From Chitinophaga sp. S165 (GTDB lineage: Bacteria; Bacteroidota; Bacteroidia; Chitinophagales; Chitinophagaceae), in the NCBI RefSeq assembly GCF_003182155.1, contig NZ_QGTG01000007.1, positions 248,001 through 312,000 of the forward strand: a stretch of DNA of 64,000 bases. The letters are read 5' to 3'. The notes below the pieces were generated by a model. The model saw only the letters and a list, made by a program, of their open reading frames with translations, ran no database searches and had not been told where the DNA came from. Made by a program: the position numbers and the translations under genes. Below, piece after piece: positions 34,014-41,204 of the stretch. Position 1 is the stretch's first letter. Every line of letters starts with the position of its first letter.

Positions 34014-34961
34014 TTATGCTTCTTCTGTTACTCTTGATGTTTTCGTTAATGGTGGCGCTACAAATGCTGCCATTTTAGGTATCAGGTGACTCAGGCAAAC
34101 ACCGATGTTAAATGCTGCCGTGAAATTCTGTGCTTCTGTTTTTACGTTGCCGTTTGCATCTGTTCCATCCACATCATCAGCGAAGTGCCCTACGCGGTCA
34201 GTAATACCGGAAATAAAGAGGAAAGGCGCATCGCATAACAGACGTATCACGCCATGAGTCGTTTCTACTGAGCCTACAGGCAGCGTGTTGCCTGTGCCGG
34301 CAAGTACCTTTAGCCCGCTCTCATCGGAGTATTGGTAATCTGCATAGTTGGTGATGTTCACTACACTCACTCCTATGTAGTCTTTATCGGACATAACGCT
34401 GATCTTATCCGAAGGATTCAGGTAAGGCTTCAGCAAACGTTGCTCTATTAATTTGATGGTACTGTCATCCAGTCGATTGAAGATATTTGCGTTGACTGCA
34501 GAAGAAAGTACTTTTTCGAAATGTGCCGGATCGTCCCATACGCTTTGCGGATTTTCTCCATTGGGATGGTAGTTATGAATGAAGATATTGCTGCCAAATA
34601 CCACACAACCATTGTTGTTACCTCCGTTCAGACCGAGGGCAGCCGTACCTAATGCTACTACCAGATCGGGTTTTTCAGCCCGGTACTTAAGTATTTTTGG
34701 GAGGCATTCGTGTTTTCCCTGCGAGCTGGAAGGATTCCATTTAGGGTCCATGATATCCTGCACACACCAAAGTTCAATGGTGATCTGCTGGAATGTATCC
34801 CATACTGCGCGGGGCTTTGCGGTACCTTGCGGGAATGTCCATGGATAGTTCAGCAAGGTAGGGTCGGGCAGTTCCTGAGGGCGGATCCTTACGTTCAATA
34901 AGGCATTTAAAATAGGTTCAACTTCCCATGATTTGTTGCCAATTAATACAATTCTTTTCAT
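34014..34961 (-). CDS. Phosphorylase/nucleosidase-fold protein (tentative)
   Basis: 315 aa, cytoplasmic. The start MKRIVLIGNKSWEVEPIL, a central PDLVVALGTAALG and the C-terminal FLFISGITDRVGHFADDV followed by AQNFTAAFNIGVCLSHLI resemble the purine-nucleoside phosphorylase / MTA-SAH nucleosidase fold, where a V-x-G-I-S-D motif binds the nucleoside. The canonical catalytic residues are not all evident, so the fold is more certain than the activity. It is divergent from the effector candidate at 35211 with about 250 bp between. Confidence 0.5.
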   Translation of the reverse strand: MKRIVLIGNKSWEVEPILNALLNVRIRPQELPDPTLLNYPWTFPQGTAKPRAVWDTFQQITIELWCVQDIMDPKWNPSSSQGKHECLPKILKYRAEKPDLVVALGTAALGLNGGNNNGCVVFGSNIFIHNYHPNGENPQSVWDDPAHFEKVLSSAVNANIFNRLDDSTIKLIEQRLLKPYLNPSDKISVMSDKDYIGVSVVNITNYADYQYSDESGLKVLAGTGNTLPVGSVETTHGVIRLLCDAPFLFISGITDRVGHFADDVDGTDANGNVKTEAQNFTAAFNIGVCLSHLIPKMAAFVAPPLTKTSRVTEEA

Positions 34962-35210
34962 AATGGAGGTTTAAAGTCTAAATGAGGAATATGGTATATA
35001 GTTTCAATGGCCAGACAGTAGCCGGGGCGTTAAAGCGAAATCAGTGGTTTATGGTTTTGAGGATCGGAATGGTTACGCTTAATAACACAGAACAGGAAAA
35101 AAGGTTAAATTTTTTATCTGCCAGGGAGGCCCGCCAGCAGTGACCTAACTAATTTGGAAAACTTCACATCAGAATTATGCCATATATTAAAAGAGCATTT
35201 CAATAGTACT

Positions 35211-36692
35211 ATGGCACCTGAAAATAGCAAAGCTGAACAAACACATCTGGCTTCTTCTCCCGCCGCGGATAGTCAGAATTTGTCCGGAATGTCCAGACAG
35301 GCGGTCAGGCCAATTCAGAAGATGCAAACCAATAATGGACCTGAAGATAAGCATCTTCTTTCTGTCTCTGATGATCACATTTCAGAGAATGTCCCCGCTG
35401 TTTTTCCTTTGCAGAAAAAAATTGATCAATCCGGAACAACGGATATTCAACCTTTTCAATTGAAGGGCAGTGATCCGGTTAAGCAGCAGGTGGGGCCTGG
35501 TGCAGTTTCCGGGGCTGTTGTTCAAAGAATGGTGCCTAAAGGTTTGAAATGGTATACCCTGGTTAAAATAAATACCGGGCCTGATAAGGGTAGGGTAGCA
35601 CGGATACTGTTGCCTTATATCAATCCTGGTAATCCGGAACAATGGGGATATTTTGTCAGCTTTGTAGATAATCGCTTCCAGTGGCGTTTTTTGTCAGACG
35701 AATTGGATCTGTATGATTGGGATGAATCAGACGAAGAAGAAGTAAATGTAGGTGGTATGCAGGAAATGGGTGAGTTCGATCAACAGGAAATGATGGAATT
35801 GGCGCCGCAAGTGGTAAATGAAGAGATGACTGTAGGCGGTATGCAGGAAATAGGAGGGTTCGATCAGCGGGAAATAGCGGAGGTGAAGCCGCAGGTCGTA
35901 AATGAGCAGCAGGAAGAAGTAATGGGAGGGGTGGAAAAACACTGGACGGATGAACTGAAACGGTTTTCTGGAGTTCCGGCATTCAGGATTGCAATGTTAC
36001 TTCAGGAAAAATATGGAGACCAGGCTAATGAAATATATGATGGCACTTCGTATAATGGTGTTGAAAAAGCCATTAAGGAAAAGGCCCCTATTGAATATGC
36101 AAGTCTTGATGAATTACTGACCGCCGCAGAAAGATTGACAGAGTGGGGCGGAAAGGATGGTGGTGCGCTGGATGATTGGATTGGGAAAGGATTTTCTATA
36201 AAAGAGTTGTCCTATGAGGAGTTGAGGGAATTGGCGAAAGATGCAAGTGAGATCGGTCCTATCCAATATAATGCTCCCTTTGCGTTAATAAATGATGGGT
36301 TATGGACAGACGGTATGGGGCCTTGCATAACGGTCGCCATGACAGCGACATCTGAGGGTAAACGTTATAATGCGCTTTTGCATAGTATGGACCTCATGGC
36401 AAAAGGGAGGACCGTAATCGGTGCTATAATTAGACTATTCGATAGTACCCCGGAATTGGTGCCGTTTAATCAACTGAAGGATATTAATTTTTTTGTAGCT
36501 GGTGGGGACCATTCTACCGCTGAAAAAGCAGAAAGTATTTTAGAGGAGCTGGCCAGGCGTAAACTGCCTGTGGCGGGTAGGGCTATCAAATCAAGGGTGG
36601 AGGATGCCTCGCTTACAAAGGCGCTGGTTATTACAGCTGAAGGACGGGTTGCCTATTCAATGTATAATGCCAAAGAGGTCCATCGTCAATGA
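35211..36692 (+). CDS. Probable secreted effector with C-terminal CheD-like glutamine deamidase domain
   Basis: 493 aa from the ATG at 35211; a TTG at 35154 would add 19 residues. The first 130 residues are low-complexity with PIQKMQ, PFQLKG and VVQRM motifs, as in the linkers of DUF4157/eCIS-associated polymorphic toxins. A small domain follows, then two 28-residue tandem repeats (VGGMQE...PQVVNE). Residues about 355-485 resemble CheD: GMGPC (Cys372), ALLHSMD (His391), FFVAGGDHS and a closing AEGRVAYSMYNA. CheD deamidates glutamines using such a Cys/His pair. No chemotaxis gene is nearby, so it is not a chemotaxis CheD. The function is inferred from similarity and layout. Confidence 0.6.
   Translation: MAPENSKAEQTHLASSPAADSQNLSGMSRQAVRPIQKMQTNNGPEDKHLLSVSDDHISENVPAVFPLQKKIDQSGTTDIQPFQLKGSDPVKQQVGPGAVSGAVVQRMVPKGLKWYTLVKINTGPDKGRVARILLPYINPGNPEQWGYFVSFVDNRFQWRFLSDELDLYDWDESDEEEVNVGGMQEMGEFDQQEMMELAPQVVNEEMTVGGMQEIGGFDQREIAEVKPQVVNEQQEEVMGGVEKHWTDELKRFSGVPAFRIAMLLQEKYGDQANEIYDGTSYNGVEKAIKEKAPIEYASLDELLTAAERLTEWGGKDGGALDDWIGKGFSIKELSYEELRELAKDASEIGPIQYNAPFALINDGLWTDGMGPCITVAMTATSEGKRYNALLHSMDLMAKGRTVIGAIIRLFDSTPELVPFNQLKDINFFVAGGDHSTAEKAESILEELARRKLPVAGRAIKSRVEDASLTKALVITAEGRVAYSMYNAKEVHRQ
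35748..35915 (+). repeat. Two tandem 84-bp repeats inside the effector candidate gene
   Basis: Copies at 35748-35831 and 35832-35915, an exact 84-bp period with many third-position changes. They encode VGGMQEMGEFDQQEM...PQVVNE and VGGMQEIGGFDQREI...PQVVNE (28 residues each). Confidence 0.85.
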
Positions 36693-36781
36693 TCAATATA
36701 TCGTCTAGTCAAGTGTTGCTAACCTCATAATTGCGATGCATTTATTTTGCGTCCAAATAATCGAATATCGCTAAATATCAA

Positions 36782-36789
36782 TACTTTTG
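36782..36789 (+). promoter_or_regulatory. -7 promoter element of surface protein gene
   Basis: TACTTTTG matches TAnnTTTG about 57 nt before the ATG at 36846. No convincing -33 TTG at the standard distance. Confidence 0.35.
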
Positions 36790-36845
36790 CTGCCCAAAGC
36801 GGACAATATTTTTGAATTGCGATTATCCCATTACATTTTGACCCT

Positions 36846-39371
36846 ATGAGGTTTGTTTTCTTTATTCTGACATTGTTGGTTGCCACCAACGTTTACTCAC
36901 AATGTAATAACAATACCTTCAGACTCACCCTGAAGGGAAATAACACTGAATCAGCCCAGAGCATCATAGAAATAGCAGGTGGAGATTTGATCATTGGTGG
37001 GGAAACTACCAGTTATGGCTCCGGAGACGCAGATATTTTCCTGATAAGGATGGCAAAAGATGGCAGGATCATATGGAGTAAGACATATGGAGGAGCAGGC
37101 TATGAACAGTTCAGAAGAATGAGCCTGGCCCTTGACGGATCGATCCTGTTAGCCGCTCAGACCAAGTCTTTTGGTAATACCATAGGTGAAGCGGTTGCCA
37201 TGAAGGTAGATCTGAACGGTAATGTGCTGTGGTCATCCAAATTCTCAGAAGGTACTCAGGGCGAATCTGCCCTGGGCCTGGATATACTTAGTACGACAGA
37301 TAACGGATATGTTTTAAGCGCGATCCAATACGATCGTAACTTTGAATCTGATTGGATGGTCGTAAAGTTGGATAATTCGGGTGACACTTTGTGGACGAAG
37401 AGATTTAAATATGGTACGGATGAAACGGCTTATTCTGCCGTACAGAAAGGAGATACCCTGATCGTGTCCGGAACCGGCCGTTTACCTTATGAATATGGCG
37501 ATACCTACGTGAAGATGTCCCTCGCAGATGGTACTGTTTACAGTACTAATGTCTATTTTATAGATGGCAGGGGCGCCTTTGGTAGTAAGATCCAATATTC
37601 GCCCACCAAAGAATACAGGGTCAGTGTGCACATCCTCGATGGCGCCTCATATGCGCAAATGCAGGAAGGATTTGTCATTTTCGACGAGAATCTGAATCCG
37701 CTGAAAACATTTAAGCTGGATGTATCGCCTCGTGATAATATGTACTACACCGGGTTCGTGCAAACGGCAGATAGCGGGTATTTAGTTACTGGTAGTCCTC
37801 AGGGTAGTGGCGAAGGCTACCTCTATAAATTTGATAAGGGAAATAACCTGGTATATAGTAAGAGATTTACCTCCCCTAATCCGATGTATACAGCGGCTAC
37901 GATTGAGGCTTCAGACAAATCTATCTGGGTGGTGGGTAGTGATAATACTGATGTCATGGTTATTAAGCTAAGTCCGAATGGGACATTTGAAAACTGTACC
38001 AATGAAGAAGTCTTAAGGAGTACTACTCCTACAACCTATACCAGTATGGCTTATAACTGGAATGAAATCACCAGCTACAATTTCCAGAATATACATTTCT
38101 CACCTACTGTCAGGGCATTTGATTTCCAGGTAGACACACGTTGTTACTCTACCAGCTGCGGAGACATCAGAATAGGCGGTGAAGATACCGTTTGCAACCT
38201 GGTAGATACGCTGACCTATGTCGCTCACATTGACGGGAACTGCGTTATTACAAATGGTAGTTGGACCCTGTCACCGAATGTGTATTCAAGAACGGTGAAT
38301 GATTCCACTATCAGGGTGCTATTTAGTGCAGGAGGCGCTCACGAGATACGATTCGAAGGTACAGTAGGCTGCGAAGTAAAAAGGGATACCTTCCTTGTGC
38401 GGGTGATCCCTAGTCCGGTACTGGCATTGGGACCAGACAGTACGCTTTGCGATTCTACTGTTTTAACCCTGGACGCCGGTCCCGGATTCCGGAATTACAG
38501 ATGGCAGGATGGCAGTACTGCCCAGACCTACGCAGTGACATTGGTGGCAGGTCAATATTCGGTAAGGGCCACTGACTATTGCAATAATGTATTTTCAGAC
38601 GCCATTAATGTGGCGTACCGGTATGAGACCGATATGTCTGTATATCCCAGCGATACTGCCTACTGCGTACCATCTGCAATAAACTTTATAGCTGGTGGAG
38701 GCGACGTTTACAGATGGACCCCGGATACCTATTTAAATAACCCCGACATCAGCAATCCGGTGGGCGTTCCCACTTCTACTATTGCATATAGCTTATTGAT
38801 CTCTGATACGGTATGTAACCGGAGTAAACAACTGGATGTACAGATCACTATCGATCCCGTTCCGGACCTACAGCTCTTCAAATCCAATGACATCAGCTGC
38901 ACCTTAGGCTTCGCCCAGCTGATCGCATCGGGAGGCCGCCGTTACGAATGGTCGCCATCCAGTTCATTAAGCAGTGACACCATTGCCAATCCGGTGGTCC
39001 GCCCATTTGAAACAACCACTTATACCGTTACAGCCTATAACTCAATGGGCTGCTCTGCCCAGGATTCCATCAAAGTGTTCTTTAACAAGATAGGCGGTGC
39101 CGATATTCTCCTGCCCACAGCATTTACTCCGAATGGAGATGGTAAGAACGACGTATTCCGTGTCATTTCCACCGGAGCAAATACCGTGAAAGCCTTCGGT
39201 GTGTTCAACCGCTGGGGAGAGTTGATTTTCACCGGAAATAGTGCCCGGGGCTGGGACGGTACTTTCAAGGGTGTGTTGCAGGAGCCGGGAGCATACTACT
39301 GGTTCGTGAAAGCCTGGAATGCGTGTGACGGCGATTTTTTACGAAAGGGCAGTGTGATCCTTGTTAAATGA
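36846..39371 (+). CDS. Surface protein with gliding-motility-associated C-terminal domain (T9SS cargo)
   Basis: 841 aa with signal peptide (residues 1-18). Residues about 20-400 are repeating strands of the type GGDLIIGGETTSYGSGDADIFLIRM and DNGYVLSAIQYDRNFESDWMVVKLD (quoted by part), a beta-propeller-like array. Then come two PKD/Ig-like modules (VCNLVDTLTYVAHI, LGPDSTLCDSTVLTLDAG) and a C-terminal gliding-motility domain (LLPTAFTPNGDGKNDVFRV, GVFNRWGELIFTG, AYYWFVKAWN). That last domain is a type B T9SS sorting signal, so the protein is exported by T9SS and displayed or released at the surface. Confidence 0.9.
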   Translation: MRFVFFILTLLVATNVYSQCNNNTFRLTLKGNNTESAQSIIEIAGGDLIIGGETTSYGSGDADIFLIRMAKDGRIIWSKTYGGAGYEQFRRMSLALDGSILLAAQTKSFGNTIGEAVAMKVDLNGNVLWSSKFSEGTQGESALGLDILSTTDNGYVLSAIQYDRNFESDWMVVKLDNSGDTLWTKRFKYGTDETAYSAVQKGDTLIVSGTGRLPYEYGDTYVKMSLADGTVYSTNVYFIDGRGAFGSKIQYSPTKEYRVSVHILDGASYAQMQEGFVIFDENLNPLKTFKLDVSPRDNMYYTGFVQTADSGYLVTGSPQGSGEGYLYKFDKGNNLVYSKRFTSPNPMYTAATIEASDKSIWVVGSDNTDVMVIKLSPNGTFENCTNEEVLRSTTPTTYTSMAYNWNEITSYNFQNIHFSPTVRAFDFQVDTRCYSTSCGDIRIGGEDTVCNLVDTLTYVAHIDGNCVITNGSWTLSPNVYSRTVNDSTIRVLFSAGGAHEIRFEGTVGCEVKRDTFLVRVIPSPVLALGPDSTLCDSTVLTLDAGPGFRNYRWQDGSTAQTYAVTLVAGQYSVRATDYCNNVFSDAINVAYRYETDMSVYPSDTAYCVPSAINFIAGGGDVYRWTPDTYLNNPDISNPVGVPTSTIAYSLLISDTVCNRSKQLDVQITIDPVPDLQLFKSNDISCTLGFAQLIASGGRRYEWSPSSSLSSDTIANPVVRPFETTTYTVTAYNSMGCSAQDSIKVFFNKIGGADILLPTAFTPNGDGKNDVFRVISTGANTVKAFGVFNRWGELIFTGNSARGWDGTFKGVLQEPGAYYWFVKAWNACDGDFLRKGSVILVK

Positions 39372-39392
39372 TCCGGATTGAGCATAGGCATT

Positions 39393-39782
39393 TTATTTCA
39401 CTGCTGTTGCTTCCAGTTCAACTTTCAATGTTTCGAAAAGGCTTTTCACTTCCAATAAAGTGACTGCCTGTTTAATACCGTGTTTGGCAATCCATTCCTG
39501 AAAAATATGGAAGTGGTCCCAAAACTCTGCCGAGGAGGTTGTATAGAGATTCAGGCGTACAATGTTCTTACATTCGTACCCTGCTTCTGTGATTACTTTT
39601 TCCAGGTTTTGTATGGCCAGCTTTAACTGCGCGCCCATATCTTCATTACTGGATGTTCCATCGGCGTTCACGGCGGCCTGTCCCGCGCAATAAAGCGTGC
39701 TTTCCGCGTGTTTTACTTCAACTGCCTGTACGTAGCTTCGTTCGTCCTGCCATTGCCAGGGATTGATGATCCTTTTTTCCAT
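39393..39782 (-). CDS. RidA/YjgF family protein
   Basis: 129 aa. The layout matches RidA (NPWQWQDERSYVQAVEV, TLYCAGQAAVNADG, NLEKVITEAGYECKNIVRLNLYTT, quoted by ends). RidA deaminates reactive enamine/imine intermediates in the cytoplasm. The usual C-terminal CRAL-type Arg-Pro segment is changed (LEVKSLFETLKVELEATAVK), so the active-site Arg is not obvious, and it may belong to a related non-catalytic branch. It lies next to a divergent-free Crp/Fnr gene on the same strand; the 108-bp gap suggests separate expression. Confidence 0.85.
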   Translation of the reverse strand: MEKRIINPWQWQDERSYVQAVEVKHAESTLYCAGQAAVNADGTSSNEDMGAQLKLAIQNLEKVITEAGYECKNIVRLNLYTTSSAEFWDHFHIFQEWIAKHGIKQAVTLLEVKSLFETLKVELEATAVK

Positions 39783-39890
39783 GATACTTTGCTTTTAATT
39801 TTATACTGCAAAGTTTTGGATAACCCGTGTAATGAGGTTTGACATTCATCACGATTATAAAGTGAGAAATGTCACAGCTGCGGAGAATGA

Positions 39891-40445
39891 TCATCTGCTC
39901 AAGGTCTCGCGGGAAACGCCCAGATAGGCAGCCAGAAGGCTTTTGGGTACACGTTGAATAAGTGATGGAGATTGCCTGACGAGTTGTTCATAACGCTCTT
40001 TCGCGTCGGATGTTAGCAGGGATAGTATGCGGCGCTGTGCTGCCAGGAAACCAAAGTTTGATTTATGAAGGAAAAACCGTTCCATCTTCTGAAGGCCGTC
40101 GCACAGCTTTTTGTAATCTTCGAAGGAGAGGCAGAATACCTCCGTATTTTCAAGACACTCTAAGGACATTGTCGCTACCGTCTGCGTATAAAAGGCATAA
40201 TAATCGCTTTCCCACCAGTCTTCCATAGCAAAAGAAACGATATGCTGCTTCCCGGTATTATCTGTAAATACAAGCTTTAAAAGCCCGGAAATTATAAGGT
40301 ATGCATACTTTACGGGGTCGCCTTCCTGGATAAGATATTGGTGTTTCTTGAACTTCTTAGTGGTGAAATGACTAAATACAAACTCAAACTCGTCATCACT
40401 GAGAGGTATTATTTTTTCGATATGTTCTCTGAGTTTCTGACGCAT
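39891..40445 (-). CDS. Crp/Fnr family transcriptional regulator
   Basis: 184 aa from the ATG at 40445 (MRQKLREHIEKI); an earlier ATG at 40475 is possible. Residues about 15-110 are a cyclic-nucleotide-binding-type beta roll (KKHQYLIQEGDPVKYAYLIISGLLKLVFT). The effector-binding phosphate cassette of true CRP is not conserved, as is common in Bacteroidota. The helix-turn-helix is at the C-terminus (VPKSLLAAYLGVSRETLSR) and the protein ends right there. It regulates unknown genes; RidA is nearby. Confidence 0.88.
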   Translation of the reverse strand: MRQKLREHIEKIIPLSDDEFEFVFSHFTTKKFKKHQYLIQEGDPVKYAYLIISGLLKLVFTDNTGKQHIVSFAMEDWWESDYYAFYTQTVATMSLECLENTEVFCLSFEDYKKLCDGLQKMERFFLHKSNFGFLAAQRRILSLLTSDAKERYEQLVRQSPSLIQRVPKSLLAAYLGVSRETLSR

Positions 40446-40604
40446 AGATTGAAAACAGGCTATGTTATCTATCAAAAGTAAACTTTTTTTGATAGGCCAC
40501 CCATTGCGATCCAGGAACTGTGCTTGCTTCGTTTATACTTTGAGGAATTTTAGTATGTTTATGTAGCGGTAGATTAACCGCGATATCAAATACGGGCTAT
40601 ACCA

Positions 40605-41135
40605 ATGAAATATCTGGACTTTTTCTCCCTGCGAACAAGGGTATTAATGATCATTACTGCCATATTTTTACTATACGGCTATCTCTGCCGGTTCGCCGGG
40701 CTTTACTTCTTCTGGGAAAGCAAAAGCATAGGTTGGGTACTTTTCTTTGTTACGTTGATCTTCTTTCTGCTTGACAGGATAAAAAAAGAAGAAGCCCGGA
40801 AAGGGAAGGCCATAGGAGAAAAAATAGGCATCGGGGTCCAGGTAATAGTGATAATTACCAAATGTGTAATTTTTATTGCTGTTCCATATTCAGACACCTA
40901 TGCAAAGGCTGAAGAATATATCAGGGCCAATCATGCTATACAAAGCGAGACGGGTGCTATAAAGGATATTTTTTTTGTGCCATATGGTAACATGTCGGAG
41001 CAGCATACGGCTGATGGATTTGCATCGCGAGCTGATATGCATTTTGTTGTAAAAGGGGCTGACAAATACCTCGATCTAAACCTGTTAATGGGTAAAGATG
41101 TTGATACCGATTGGGAGATTATAGTAAATGAGTAG
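40605..41135 (+). CDS. Membrane protein of unknown function
   Basis: 176 aa. Hydrophobic segments at residues about 12-32, 40-57 and 75-95 suggest three transmembrane helices, with a basic cytoplasmic loop (DRIKKEEARKGKAIGEK) between the second and third. The C-terminal 80 residues are soluble (FASRADMHFVVKGADKYLDLN) and lack a known motif. It is convergent with rph; a GC-rich hairpin (41156-41182) separates them. Confidence 0.7.
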   Translation: MKYLDFFSLRTRVLMIITAIFLLYGYLCRFAGLYFFWESKSIGWVLFFVTLIFFLLDRIKKEEARKGKAIGEKIGIGVQVIVIITKCVIFIAVPYSDTYAKAEEYIRANHAIQSETGAIKDIFFVPYGNMSEQHTADGFASRADMHFVVKGADKYLDLNLLMGKDVDTDWEIIVNE

Positions 41136-41155
41136 GTCTGCAATCACGATCAATG

Positions 41156-41182
41156 CGGCCGCGCCCGTATCCGGCGCGGCCG
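41156..41182. terminator. GC-rich hairpin between convergent genes
   Basis: A 10-bp perfect stem (CGGCCGCGCC-type, 41156-41165 with 41173-41182) and a 7-nt loop. There is no strong T-run, so it is a likely but unproven bidirectional terminator. Confidence 0.55.
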
Positions 41183-41204
41183 GTATTAAAAAGAACCCCT
41201 CAGG

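Noticed and set aside
41195..41204. ACCCCTCAGG, also found at 54226-54235 inside tRNA-Lys
   Set aside because: A 10-bp match 13 kb apart is expected by chance; not enough to claim att sites bracketing rph.
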